Positions 10,294 through 22,415 of a stretch of 64,000 nt of DNA are shown here, piece by piece. This DNA comes from Tremella fuciformis. Taxonomy: Eukaryota; Basidiomycota; Tremellomycetes; Tremellales; Tremellaceae. Both the position numbers and the translations under genes were made by a program. Position 1 is the stretch's first letter; every line of letters starts with the position of its first letter. Location of the stretch: assembly GCA_032768795.1 (NCBI GenBank), contig CP136493.1, positions 1,612,001 to 1,676,000 on the forward strand. Direction: 5' to 3'. The notes beneath the pieces were generated by a model. That model ran no database searches. It was not told where the DNA came from and saw only the letters and a program-made list of their open reading frames with translations.

Positions 10294-10339
10294 CCCCCTC
10301 TGCCTCGCTTTGACTGTTTGGCTCCTCTACGAATGGCAT
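10294..10339 (-). pseudogene. 5' part of the open frame split by the retrotransposon
   Basis: On the minus strand an ATG at 10339 opens a frame running into the insertion site and, after removal of the element, continuing in phase to 1823. Upstream of the ATG the frame stays open to about 10369, where TGACAG resembles an intron acceptor, so an earlier exon is possible. Confidence 0.3.
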
Positions 10340-10554
10340 TTTGGAGAAGGGTGTTGTAGAACATTCCGCCTGTCAGTGCGAGCTTCCTGAGTTCTTACTG
10401 GGCTGCGCCCCATGATTCCTACTTTTCACATCGCACCTGTCTCCCTCCCGCTCTGCCTGTGCAATGCGTCACCCTCGGTCCAGGCCTCACCACCGAAGTT
10501 GCTCGTCAGTATTGCTGGCAAAGGGCTCACGAACACAAGCATGCATGCACGTTG

Positions 10555-10863
10555 TCAAGCAGTATTGCCATTCTGCGGCGGATCAGTAGAAGGGATACTT
10601 TCTCGATTCGAGTCTGCGGTCTTAGAAGTGCTCGTAGGCGCCGTGGAGGACGATGCTCCCTGACGAAATGCTGAGGTGGGTTCTGTGAGAGGCCGAATGG
10701 TCCAGTCAGAGTACATTGTGCCTGTCAAAGAGGTTGCACCATACGCGTTATTCACCGCCCACTTAGGAGGGATCTCTGGACTCCAACTCTCCGGTGCTGG
10801 CTTGATCGTGATTTCGCTTTTAGCGGAAGGAACCAAAGGAGCCCTTGTCTCGTTGTCGGCCAT
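10555..10863 (-). CDS. Small hypothetical protein
   Basis: A 102-residue frame starts at ATG 10863 (MADNETRAPL) and ends at 10555. It is Ser/Thr/Pro-rich in its second half. I recognise no domain. The frame is open further upstream to 11187 without a better start. It lies on the same strand as, and just upstream of, the frame split by the retrotransposon and might belong to it through introns I could not resolve. It may equally be noncoding. Confidence 0.25.
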   Translation of the reverse strand: MADNETRAPLVPSAKSEITIKPAPESWSPEIPPKWAVNNAYGATSLTGTMYSDWTIRPLTEPTSAFRQGASSSTAPTSTSKTADSNRESIPSTDPPQNGNTA

Positions 10864-13807
10864 TCTGGTCAAGTGGAATGAATGTTGTGGATCGCCAACT
10901 TGGAGCGGGTGATTATTGACTAGCTGTCGAGTGAACTGATGCGGGCATTTATTACTTGAGCTGACCCATGCTGATCGCCGCTGTGTATTTGCAACGACAA
11001 AGGGGATGTTGAATAGTTGTTCGACTCCGCTCGGGTCTCTTTGCTGGCTCGGTATGAGAGCGTCAGGCCGAGATAAGTGGAGCACATTGAGCTCCGCCAC
11101 CAGACATCCATTGGATTTGTTAGGCGGTCTTCTCGCCCCCGACCTCTCGGGCAGATTGATCGCGATGAGGTGATCGGCCGTACTCATCTGATCGTCTCAC
11201 TTGGCACTGGAGCGTTTCGTGTCCGAGAGATGTAGAGGCCTGGCCTTCTTCGAAGGACGACTGTCAGCAGGAGAGCTACTGCGCTGCTGAAGAAGTCGTC
11301 TCAAAGCAATGCCAACAAGGCAGTATGGCCTGAGAGCGAACCTCAGGATGACGCGTGGAAGATGTGTCAGTCCCTCTGCTCTCATTTGACTGAATGGCAT
11401 TCGACTGCCCGGAGGGCCTTGGTTTCATACCCACTCTTGTAGGATGGCTCTGCTTGCCGCCCACTTTGCTGAGGCGAGAAATTCACAAGTCCGCCTGATG
11501 CACGCGACCACCTCGTTCCTTGACGTGGCAGTGACACCTCTGTGGGTGTCAGGACTGTGGCACTGAGACTGTGGCGGAATGAGACAAGGCCAAGTGCCAC
11601 ACGGCCTGACTCAGCCAACCGCCCACTTGCCTCATCCGGGTGAAGTAGCCGAACTGCTAAATGCGGCACTCGGACTGTCTAGTATAGTTGAACGGTTTTC
11701 GAATACATATAGTAGACATTCGAGTAGAGAAGATCTCTAGTCGAATGTATCTCTTGTACTCTCAGTCTACTTCTAGTAACCCTACTCGATTGCATACTCC
11801 CTGCGAGGCAACCTCGACTTCCCAGCTCGACGCGGACTATCCCACGTCCGGTCTTGACAGTGGGTGCTGTTGATCGCCTGATTCCTCGTTTGTCGGAAAT
11901 CCATACAGCCTCATTTGCAAGCGTGGGATGCGGTTCCCATCTCCCCGTTCAGAATGCCGCTATCGCCATGGGTTTCCTGAGCCTTGCCGCCAGAAAGTTG
12001 TGATGATGACTCGTTCTGGCGATAAGGTCGTGCAACGGGCCTCTTGGAAGATCTATCGTGAGCCTCGCGCTGCTACAGCTATATCGAGGGCGATCGCAGT
12101 CGGTCTTATCCACCGGTATGACCAGGCAAGCGCTTGCTGCCGACTCGGGCGGGATGCGACTTGCCCCCGGCCAGGGTTTATAACGGTCGATGGCCGCAGA
12201 GGGGCGTGTCTGAGTGAGCTGGTCGCCTTGTGTCTTCACTTGCGTATTTCGCTCTGACCCGACGGCTCAATGAGGGCGAAGGAGGAGAGGGGTGGAATGC
12301 GGACGTCTGGATCGACGAAGGGTCAATGCTGCGAGGAATGCAGTCTCCAGCTCAGAACCCAGGACACCAGGCAGACGCCGTTATCGATCAAGGTCGACAG
12401 CTCCGGGCGAGTGTCCTTGTGCAACTGTTGGACAAGCGCGCATTCAAGATGGTCCCCTTTCTGCTAAAGCGGCTCGGTCGCGTCCGAACGTCTCGATTCC
12501 AACCCCGCTCAACCCCGTCTTGTCTCCCCCGCGACCGTGCGAGCTTGGCGATTGCGATGGTATTGTAGCCGGGATGTGTGGAGCCCAGATCCGCATCTCG
12601 AGCCCGGTAAGCAACAACCGCCGCCTTTGAACGATGAAGGTGCGAATGGATTTGAAGTTACGTCAGTCCAAGCTGCGACCAAGTACGGCATCTTCCCCTC
12701 AGCGCCTCATGACATCGGCATCTGAGTTGCCCGCTCGAGGACCCGTTACGGCCGGGAGTGATTCAGGTCCCCCATCCAGTCGGCATTACTCGAGTATCGG
12801 TCGTTCCTCGATGCCTTGGCAGGGGTGTATAAGGAGCCAAATTCTGCAACGTTGCCCTCTCGCGGGTCCCCGGGTTCGTACAGGATGTACATGATGGAAA
12901 TGAGAGCAAGGTGGTGTATGACCATTCGTCGAAACAAGTGAGGGCTCGAGGAGTCCCGGTCCGGTGCGAAGCGAATATAGAACAAGACGGCTAGTGCCTG
13001 TCTGGCGATCGCGAGCAGCCTGGGCTCGGCCAGTCCCATATTCGACTGAATGAGTCGTGCAGCAACCGGAATGCTTCCCGCTCCGCTGTTCGTCCTTCTA
13101 CCGTACCCAAAGCCCAGTCTCGGTGAGTCGTCGCCATTCGGGAAATCTACGGCTCGACCGATCGGAGCCAAAACCATTGGAATCTGGCTGGCCGCAGTTG
13201 CGGCGGGCGTCTCGGGATAGTTTCAATCTGACCAGTGACTCACGCACACCCCCCATCGGCATGGTCCCCCGTGAGGCGTCCACGTCAACGTCTCACCCCT
13301 GCTTCGTGCAAACAGTGAGGTAGTGAGCATTACGAATATCGGTACCCCAGGTTACCGGGAGGAGTCGCACGAAACCATGGCGAGTCATCGGGGCACATCT
13401 TCGGCGCGGCCTTTGGTGGCTTTTCTGGTGGCTTTTTTGTGCGTCAGAGGAGGCGAGCGTAACTTATGATCACATGCACAAACGACGACGTTCGGGGCCT
13501 GGTCTACGGGAACCCCGCTAGCGGGACCGTCGGCACATCTTCGATCTACAAAGTGCCTTGCAAGTGAGAGTGACGGCAAGACTAGTGAGGGGCTTAAGGC
13601 ACTACGACTCTCATGGCGGATCTTCGGAGGAACTCTGTTGCAGTTCCCGCGACGGGGCGACATGGTGCCCCTCAGTCTCTTCTTGGCTCCCCGTTGGCAC
13701 GAGAACATATAGAAGATGCAGGCTGAGCAGTATCATCCCCATCCACGAGCTCGATCGCTCTCACCACTTTCTACCTCTTCATTGGAACTCGCTTGGGTCG
13801 AGTCACC
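10864..13807. other. Long gene-poor stretch
   Basis: No gene is recognised. Open frames of 90-145 codons exist (for example minus 12746-13177 and plus 12230-12568), but none has a recognisable motif, and they overlap frames on the other strand. An imperfect inverted repeat with 15-bp arms and one mismatch lies at 11716-11748 in a locally AT-rich patch. The last part is the promoter of the permease gene. Confidence 0.45.
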
Positions 13808-15548
13808 ATGTCTTACATCGACAACGAGAAGGACGTCAAGAATCTCGAGGAGGGCGAGTTTGTCGAGACTCTCCCCCGTCTGGGTGCCGGTGGCGGTGTG
13901 GGCGCTGCAGGACGACGGGTCTCTGTCATTCCCGAGAACTTTGGTGATTACATCACCGATGCTGTCGACGCTGTCGAGCACCAGAAGCACCAGAGTATCC
14001 AAGATGCCTTGAGGATGTACAAGTGGGGTGTCATCTACTCCCTCTGCTTCTCTGCGTGAGTCTCTTGGCTTTCATTATTTCTCTGCTCACCTCAGTGCCA
14101 TCATCATGGAGGGCTACGACACGCTTCTCCTCGGTCAATTCTACGCCAACCCGTCCTTTGCCCAGCGATTCGGTATCTACGACGCTGCCGCCGCCAAGTG
14201 GGAGATTCCCGCCAGATGGCAAACCGGTCTCTCCGTCTCGGTTCAAGTTGGTCAGATTCTCGGTCTTCAGATCACCGGTTGGGCTTCCGAGCGCTTCGGT
14301 TACCGCCTCACCATGATGATCGCCATCGTCTCGCTTACCGGTATGCTGTTCATCCAATTTTTCGCCAAATCCCTTCCCATGCTTCTCGTCGGCTACCTCT
14401 TGCTCGGCTTCCCATGGGGTACATTTCAGACGATGACAGTGTCGTACGCTGCCGAGGTCATGCCCGTCCAAATTCGACCCTTCCTCACCACCTACGTCAA
14501 CCTCTGCTGGGTCATTGGGCAGATCATCTGCTCCGGTGTCAACCGAGCTCTGATCGACAACACCACCGAGTGGGCTTACCGCATCCCCTTCGCCATCCAG
14601 TGGATCTGGCCCATCCCCATCTTCATCGCTGTCCTCTTCGCCCCCGAGTCACCCTGGTGGTTGACCCGACAGGGCCGTTTCGAGGATGCCGAGCGCTCCA
14701 TCATCCGTCTCACCGGATCCCAGCACGCCGACTATGCCAAGAAGACCGTGGCGATGATGCACCACACCAACGAGCTCGAGCAGGCCAACAAGGTCGGCAC
14801 CACATTCTTCGACTGCTTCAAGGGCGTCAACCTTCGACGAACCGAGATCGCCTGCATCGTCTGGCTTATCCAGACCACCTGCGGTTCCCCTCTTATGGGT
14901 CAGGCTACCTACTACTTTGAATCCGCCGGTCTCGCCCCCAACGTCGCGTCCACCCTCAACCTCATCATGTTCGTCGTGGGCGGTATTGGCACAGTTTCAT
15001 CCTGGTTCTTGATGAAACCGTTCGGTCGTCGAACCCTCTACCTTTGGGGTGAGGTGATACTCGCCGGCATCATGATCCTCACCGCGGTCCTGGGCACGAT
15101 TCACCCCTCCGACTCTACCCGATGGGCGATCGGCGCACTTCTCATCGTCTTCACCTTCACTTACGACATCACTGTCGGTCCCGTCTGCTACTCGCTTGTC
15201 GCCGAGATTGGTTCCACCCGTCTCCGATCCAAGACTGTCGTCCTTGCCCGAAACCTTTACAACATTGGTGGTATCATCGTCGGCATTCTCAACCCCTACA
15301 TGCTCAACCCTACAGCATGGAACCTTGGCCCCAAGTCGGGTTACCTCTGGTTCGCTACCAGCTGCATTGGCATCGTCTGGACTTACTTCCGTCTTCCCGA
15401 ACCCAAGGGACGCACTTACGGTGAACTCGACATCTTGTTCGAGGACCGAGTTCCAGCTCGCAAATTCAAGTCCACCAAGGTCGACGAGTTCGCCGCGGCT
15501 GAGCGCAACGCTGCCCAGGAAGGTGCTGGCGGCGGTATCGCCCACTAA
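13808..15548 (+). CDS. MFS alpha-glucoside/sugar permease
   Basis: The gene encodes a 566-residue plasma-membrane H+ symporter of the sugar porter family. Exons are 13808-14055 and 14096-15548; the 40-nt intron starts GTGAGT. Motifs include MEGYDTLLLGQFYANP at the first membrane helix, a GYR loop after helix 2, PESPWWL after helix 6 and PEPKGRTYGELDILFE after helix 12, the signature of maltose and alpha-glucoside permeases (MAL/AGT1-like). About twelve hydrophobic helices are visible. The N-terminus has a short conserved stretch with DAVEHQKHQSIQDALRMYK. Substrate is inferred; other disaccharides are possible. No catabolic partner gene is adjacent. Confidence 0.92.
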
Positions 15549-17054
15549 GCGTGAGGACGGAGAAAGGAAGGCGAGAAGGAGAGGAGTCGGTCCCGCACGG
15601 ACTAGGGGGACGACGGAAGAAGAGAAGTTTGGACTGTTATATGCTGTATTCAAAGTCTATTGAATGATATGTCATCGGTCTCAACATCAAACTCCAACGT
15701 ATCGTGTACAGATGACTCTCGCGAGATGTTCTGTCTAAAACTGGAAATGTTCCGTGCGCGTGTGGCGGTTCCGAAGTTCCTGCCACTTTCGGTGGGAAGT
15801 CATGCATCTACTATAATAAAAGAACACGATAGACAAACCATGTGGCAACCATGTGGCAACCATGTGGCAACCATGTGGCTTTTACTAATGTCATTAGCTT
15901 CTCTCGGGGTCACCCATTAGACCGTTTTCCTAATGACAATTACCTTTGACCGCTTACTCCGGAATGTCCCGATGACTCCGACTACGCCCGAAGCCCGCAC
16001 CGTATAATAGAATACATGAGACAAACCATGTGGCCCACAGGTTCCCGTGAATTTCACGGGTCAAGACACTAGTATTCGGATAAATCATTTCTATTCCTCT
16101 TTTCTGAAAACTATCGTGTGGTCGGCGCAGCGGCACTCAGAGGTCTCGAGCTGACTGTCACCAAGGAGCTGAACGCGATCATTCTCGGCCTCTTCACGGT
16201 TGTCGCCATCGACCCGGTGGGTGGCTGAATTCGAGCTGCCAAGGACGTCTCGGCGTGAGCCGAGTTCAGCTCCCAGGTGGTGTCTATTGAGTAGTAGTCA
16301 GAAATGATGCCCTCCGATGGTCTTGCAGTCGCTAAGGAGCTGCTCGACCCGATTCTGCTTTTGTTCCCCGCCATATGTAGAAAATGTTACGCTTGGTTGA
16401 GGAGTTGCCGTCCTTTCCTATGTTGGGTCGTCGCCTTGATGCGCTGTGCGGTGTGAGTGGATATCAGGTATGGGAACCTCCTTATATGCGTCACCAATAC
16501 TGAGTGCACCGTCCAATCGCCTTCGAATCATCAAGGCCCACACTGAACGAGAACAGCCGCGCAATGTGCAGGTGACGTATTATGCGCTCATAAGTGGTGC
16601 ACATTGTACCCCGACTCCGCTCGAAGCCCCGAAGTCCGCTCTGACATCTACATAGGTGGTCCTCCCCACCCTCATCTTTCCTTGATTGCTTGGTAATACG
16701 TCATGAACATGTCATACGGAGAGGAGTTCCTGCAATCTGCGGAGTGGACATCCGTCCCCTCCGCCAGCCTTTCGAGGAGTGCTGATCCATGGGCCTCCTT
16801 ACGAGAGATGTCAGATCGGTGCAACTACCTGCTTGGAGTGCAACGCGGCAATGCTCATACTTTTCATAGAAAGACTATACTGATCGGCGACTATGTCATA
16901 TCCTCCCTCGATGGACGGTCTCGTTCCGCCCTATTTCTGCTCTCTCGTTGTCGACTCAGCCGCCTTCGACGCAGACGTCCTAACGAATGAGCCGCGACGA
17001 ATCAGCGTGGGTGTAGAGGGTGCTTGGTGCGACTCCCGGGTCCCGTACAGCTCT
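15549..17054. other. Gene-poor stretch with short repeats
   Basis: No gene is recognised. A tandem of four 11-bp units (AACCATGTGGC) lies at 15836-15879, with one more copy at 16024-16034. A perfect 8-bp-arm inverted repeat around CCCGTGAA lies at 16042-16058. Local GC is lower than in the genes. Confidence 0.45.
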
Positions 17055-17527
17055 TCATACGCCGTCACGCGGCCAGTCAGCGAATTGCTGGGTATCGACA
17101 TGTTCGGGTCCCACCATCTGGTTCGCAAGTTCATCGGCGAGCCAGTGCTGGAATGCGGACCCGTCGAAGGGCTCGTCGGGAACGGCTCTTGCACGGACGT
17201 GCGGGAACTCATTGGTTATCAGTGCCAGAAGTACTGGGCTGTACTTAGGGATCAAGTCGGTGGCGAGTAGAGAGTACAGTAGCGAGAGGATGCAGGCCGC
17301 GCCACATATATGGGCTCTTGCCTAAGCCTCTCATCACCGGACACCACAAAGGATCGGATGGTGTGACCTGTTGCGGCCTGCCATGTCCATAGCACCTCCG
17401 CCATCTCCCGAAACACACCGAGGCGAGGCCATCCAAGAGTGTTGACGACTTCACACGCGACATGTTTGACAGAAGAATTTTCCAGTCGTCTCGACTGCGA
17501 TGTGGTCTGCACGCTTCATTGCACACT
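17055..17527 (-). CDS. Possible degenerate or unresolved coding region
   Basis: Two minus-strand frames look protein-like. One covers about 17512-17252 (contains EVVNTLGWPRLGVFREMAEV) and the other about 17314-17055 (contains DGSAFQHWLADELANQ). A 46-nt intron from GTCACA at about 17370 to a CTTAG acceptor at about 17328 could join upstream sequence to the second frame, but in a different frame from the first. I cannot settle the structure. It may be a decayed gene. No family is recognised. Confidence 0.25.
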
Positions 17528-17643
17528 CGTGCGAGTCACAGTGACAGAGACCTCCAAAAAAAGCTATCGGACTAGTCCTAGTAGAAGACAGACGATGGTA
17601 GTAGATGCATAAGTAGCAACAGTCAAGCTGTGTGCACAGGACG

Positions 17644-18240
17644 TCAATCTTGGCTTTCATGGTCTGTTTCAGCGCCACTATCATCGTCGCCTCCCCCAGA
17701 CGGATCCCTGGGACCTCCGGGTGAAGGACCCCCTTGTGTAGCCCGGGTCAACGTAGCCTGCAAGGGAGGACCGGGATCGCCTGGTGGCATAATGTTCTCT
17801 TGGTTCTCGTAGTCTGATTCATCGGAGAGAGGTTCAGCGTGATCCAAACCAGGCGAACATACGTCGGTCGTGCCAGGAGTCGACCCCACAGGGCTCAGGA
17901 GACGCGTTTGTCCGAAAAAGGGAACAGCACGAGCCGCGGTCCCACTGCGACCGCCTGCTGTGGCCGTAGGAGCAGCGAGGGCGGATTCGCTTGCGCCTCC
18001 AGTCTGCGTAGAGGCATTAGAAGTGCTACCAGCAAAGCTGCCTCCCGTGTGGCCCCCGTTAGGGGCGGGGCGGACCAATTCGTTCGAGGAGTCGTCTCCT
18101 TGGCTGGTAGGCGAAGAGCCGTTTATATGACTCTGGCCATTGACATGCGAAGGCTCCCTACCAGCGGCAGTGCGGGCGGTGGCGTTGGTGGCGCTGACAC
18201 CTGCTTTCTGGATAGCACTGGTGCCTCTGTTACATGTCAT
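17644..18240 (-). CDS. Low-complexity hypothetical protein
   Basis: A 198-residue frame starts at ATG 18240 (MTCNRGTSAIQ) and is rich in Gly, Ser, Thr, Pro and Asp, ending in an acidic tail (DDDSGAETDHESQD). A TATATAAG sequence at 18331-18338, about 95 bp upstream on the same strand, supports a real promoter. No domain, signal peptide or membrane segment is visible. Probably disordered. Function unknown. Confidence 0.45.
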   Translation of the reverse strand: MTCNRGTSAIQKAGVSATNATARTAAGREPSHVNGQSHINGSSPTSQGDDSSNELVRPAPNGGHTGGSFAGSTSNASTQTGGASESALAAPTATAGGRSGTAARAVPFFGQTRLLSPVGSTPGTTDVCSPGLDHAEPLSDESDYENQENIMPPGDPGPPLQATLTRATQGGPSPGGPRDPSGGGDDDSGAETDHESQD

Positions 18241-18330
18241 GATGAAAACTTGAATCGAAAAGTTGAGCAAGACTAAAAGAGTGTGCAGGAGAGCTTGGAT
18301 CGTAGAAGCTGGGGGATCGAGATCGAGTCT

Positions 18331-18338
18331 TATATACT
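18331..18338 (-). promoter_or_regulatory. TATA box of the low-complexity gene
   Basis: TATATAAG on the minus strand lies about 95 bp before ATG 18240. The rest of 18241-18859 shows no gene; open frames there are short and unremarkable. Confidence 0.45.
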
Positions 18339-18859
18339 TCTCATGTGCCTATAGCTTGGAGTCTGGACACAAAGGGGAACCTCGGGGACGAGTTCGAGAG
18401 AGGAGATCCCTTCTGCTGCGTGTTGCTTCGACCGAACCGCTACCTTTGAGGCTGTAAGCTTCTCGCAGATTCGAAATGAGGCAAGCTTCTGAGTCGAGAA
18501 GGCCGGAGAGGCGTGACTTGTCTTCTGCTCGAGTTCCGCGCTGCGTTTCGCCATGTGGAAGCCTTGGAGGTCTGCCATATGCCCACTGCCGAGGTCGGGA
18601 CACTCTCTTTGGCCTCCTGAATAGGGGAAGCTTCTGCATCGATACATAAGCCAACCGCCCACGCCCCCGTGTAAGGTGTCGCACAGCAACAAATCAGCGT
18701 ACCGTCCGTTAAAACGTCCGTCTCGTCCGATGTAAGTGGTCAGGAGAACCAGTGTAAAGATCCGACCTTGAACGCCTTGCTTCATCCGCATGCAGTGCGC
18801 CCAACTCGCAATATGCATGTCCTCTAGAATCGTGAAATGTAAGTAGGGATCATTAAGAG

Positions 18860-21201
18860 TCATGGAGACCCGCCAGCCTCTTCCATCCTCAGCTGACTCC
18901 TGCCACTTCGTACAGTGGACGGACTGTCGGTAGGTACGATTCCCGAATCCGGCCTGGCGGCGCTTCTCTCGCTCACCACGGAGCTCTGCGTCCTGCTCCT
19001 ACCCATGGGCACGAACGCCGTGGGCGGCAGGGCGATCCACGCGCGCAACGCTGATCCAGGCGAGGATGTGCCGGACATGAGGCTTGCCCGAGCTACGCTC
19101 CCATTTACCGTGAAAGGCGACATGATGATGCCGCCTGATTTGTCACCTCGGCTGGGAGTCGGCGCGGACGGTCGGAAGAGAGTCGCGACGTCGGTGTTGA
19201 TTGTCGGGCGGGAGGCGCGGTCAATTTCGGAGCGCGCGTCTCCAGGTATGCTAGAAGTGCGATGTAAGGATGGCGGGGCGCCGAAGATGGACAGGATAGA
19301 CGATGGCGCAACTGTGGACAACCGGCCTATGGTCGAAGTTGGCCGAGAAGGCGCAACCAAAGATTCAAGATCGACGACGTCGAGTTGCTGATGGGCGGTA
19401 GAAGGTCCTGCATCCGAGAGGGAGCGGGTGAGGGGAATCGAAGAGCCGCCGTAGGCCTTGTCCAGTACCGCCTTTTCCGCTTCGGCACTCGTCCAAGTCG
19501 TCTCTGTCTCGACGGGACCATGGGCGTGATCCTGAGTAGAATGTGTGCCCTCGCTCTCCGAGCTCTCTAGCGTGTATGCCGGCAGGGCGGTGACGCGTCG
19601 GCTGGAGCGAGCGTAGCTACTGCCCAGTATGGAGTGGAATGGCCTGACCCAGCTGGCGGGGGAGGCTGCACTTGACTCGGACGGACTGGTGGCCGTGCTT
19701 TCCGGCACAGAAGGCATTTGCGGTGAAAGCGTTCGGAAGAGCCTCTGACCAGACCTCGAAGATGATGCGGAGACGGGCGAAGCATGCCACCGATCGGATA
19801 ATCGCTGAGCCCGGCCGTCATCATACGACACGAACACATCCTCGGCACTGTTGTTGGACTGCGCAGAGTAGACACTGGCCCGTTTCTTCTCCCACGTGTT
19901 GGACTGGTCGTTGAGAGAGATTGCGGCTGTTGATTGAGACAGCGGGCGGGCCGGCCTTCTCTTACGGAGACAGAAATACGTCACGAGTCCGATGACGAGC
20001 AGGGCGAGGACAGGAATCAGACCGTACAAGACGACTTTGCCCACGGTTGTTGCGACGAAAGGAGTGGATGAATCAACATGTCTTTGGATCAGCTTGGGTC
20101 ATAAGCAAGATTTAGCAGACGGACAGCTGGGCAAGGGTATCTGAGTCTGCAGAGAGCAGAATGAAATCGAGGGCCAATTTGTCCGAGTCGAGTGCGGTCA
20201 TCGTCAAGTTGGTCGGGGCAGAGTCGTCCAGTCCCGTCTGGAACCATAGCAGTTCATAGGATAGCGACCAGGGAGACTGGCAATGAGCTTCCTTCGTTCG
20301 GGTGCCAATGCAGACTGACTGTCAGGTTGAGGCGCGGTGTTACAATATGTCCGTTGAGGGCAATCGAAGCAGAACCATAGTCGGGCCCTACCGGACCGTA
20401 AAGATACATGGCTGAGCCTATTTCTCAGCCCAGCGGGCAGCGACGGCCGCCAACAAAACCCACCTTTGCCCGAGAACGAGACGCTTGCCCCGGCAGATTG
20501 GCTGACAGCGACGGTCTTGTTGAAGTAGGACGCAGTGTTTGACTGTTCGCTCAACGTGGAGCTACCACCTCCAACGACCTGCGTCCAGGTGCCTTCGTAA
20601 GTCAGGCTGACCGCACCACCAGCAGCATAAGCGTTATCGACGGTGACGTTGGTCATGCCGCTCGGAACATCCCGTTGTCCATCGACGCCCCAGAAGATCA
20701 CCTCTTCTCCGTCTGCGACCGTTCCAGCATCCCAGACGACCTGGTGTATACCATCTGGCAAATTATACAGGGCAAAGGGGATCGTGCTACCGCCGGTGGA
20801 GGTTGTCGCGCAAGCAACGGTAGGGGACGAGCCATTGACCGAGACCGTCGCCGTACAATTCTGGTAAGTGGGTATAAGGAGAGTTAAGGAGGATGCTGCA
20901 AGTCAGTTCGCTTATCTAGAAGTGGCAGCCAAACGGACCAGAGACATTGAATGCTATACGGCTGTTAGATGAGGTGGACAGGTGGAGGGTCTCGTCGTAG
21001 CCGTCTGCTTGCCGTGCATAGCCTGCTGTCCATGGCGAGGTCCCATCAGAGCTCGCATAAGAGATCATAGGGGAGCTGGTATCAGCCAATGGCATAATTT
21101 GGCGCGGGCGCTCACTTGTCCGAGAGGAAGAAGGTGGATGAGGAGGACGCGGTGTTAGAGGATTGAGAACGCGCCAATACATCTGGGCGACTGGGTGCCA
21201 T
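18860..21201 (-). CDS. Single-pass membrane protein with galactose-binding-like ectodomain
   Basis: Exons are 21201-21116, 21075-20939, 20895-20464, 20417-20344, 20276-20125 and 20081-18860, giving 700 residues. Two introns use the donor GTCCGT. The first 290 residues contain two beta-sandwich-like modules, each of the pattern SPMISYASS...W...Y..TLH followed by GSASIALNG and WFQTGLDD...LALDFILLSAD, typical of a common basidiomycete membrane family with carbohydrate-binding-like outer parts. One membrane helix lies at about residues 307-329 (VVLYGLIPVLALLVIGLVTYF) followed by LRKRR, so the 370-residue Ser/Pro-rich tail is cytoplasmic. There is no clear signal peptide at the chosen start. Role unknown; wall or surface sensing is a guess. 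Confidence 0.85.
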
Positions 21202-22415
21202 CTGGTCAGAATGGGCGGAGGTAGGCGTATCGGGATGTAGGAGCCCGATTGGAAGTTCCAGTAGACCAGCGACTTGCTTTGTTATCGGCCGGGCAGATGG
21301 TGGTGAAATATCGACTTTTGGCGTTTGCGTGCGTGAGCAGGTGTAGAGGGTTACTCAGATGAGCATGGCAAGGTGAGAACCGGCAACAACAGGTCTGCTA
21401 CAGGTGTGAGATGGGATGGGAACAAGCAGGCAGGCGAGCACAAAGGCTATAGCCAGCAAGCTGCACCCAATCCTACGGCTCGCGCGCTCTCAGGTGTCGC
21501 CCAGACCGAGCATTCCCTTTGAAGGCCAGATGACCCGTGTTTTTCCCATCTCCTTCTCGCGCGCTCTCACGCTCGGACCCAGCCATAGTGCTCCTTTTGC
21601 TTCGCTCAGCAGGTGCAGGACGCTCCATTATGCGCCAAAGGCCGCGCGGTGAGTACCTGGGAGACGAGAGGGGTAGGGGGATCAGCCGTTAAATCCTCCT
21701 GCCCTTGCACCCGACCGTTATGGGCGTCCTTTCTGCTCGATGAGCTCGATGGGCTGGAGAGCGTTGCAAAGGTGCTTTAGTCCTTTCTGGCTTGTCTACA
21801 AGACAGGAAGGTAAAGAGCGAGAGATGCTTAAATGCGAGGCTCGGTGCCTGAGCTCGGCCGAACCCGGTCCGTCGGTCGGGCACGACCACGTGGCGGTCA
21901 ATTCTGTGGGGACACAACTGGCTCTGCCCAAAGAGGCGGGCGACGTCGGCCAGCTGCCATCTCTCGACGACGAGCATCCAGCAAACTGCTATCGAGCTCA
22001 CAATACTCGACCATCCGGCACCTCGTCAGCGTATCTGACATGCCCCGCGAGAAGTCATAGCATAGCCGCGACGTTCGAAGCCCCACGGACGCCTTCCCCC
22101 TTTTGCCCCGGCTTCCATCAGCCCTGAGCGACATTCCACCTTTGTGCGGTGGTTGCCCCACAGATTTCATCTCAGAGACATTGGGGTGGACACGTCCTCA
22201 CGCGTCGACGGCCACTTGCTTCGATCGTCTCTCCACTCCTCTTACCTCTCATCTCTCACATCGACCTCACCCACCGCCCATTCAGTCGAGATAGAGACAA
22301 CGACGACTGAGATCCTGCCTCGAAGTCCGAGCTGAGACGCCTTTCAGCCCAAGACCCTCCCTTTCTCGATCCACGACCTACATCCACCGGCCACCGACGA
22401 CCCAAACGACGCACG
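21202..22415. other. Intergenic region between divergent genes
   Basis: This stretch holds the 5' regions of the membrane-protein gene (minus) and the Ser/Pro-rich gene (plus). Pyrimidine-rich sequence at 22200-22400 is typical of a fungal promoter and leader. No further gene is recognised. Confidence 0.5.

Noticed and set aside
14031..14471. Minus-strand frame opposite the sugar permease
   Set aside because: It is a shadow of a clear transporter exon without any recognisable feature.
15836..15879. CRISPR-like repeat array
   Set aside because: Units are directly adjacent with no spacers, and the genome is eukaryotic.
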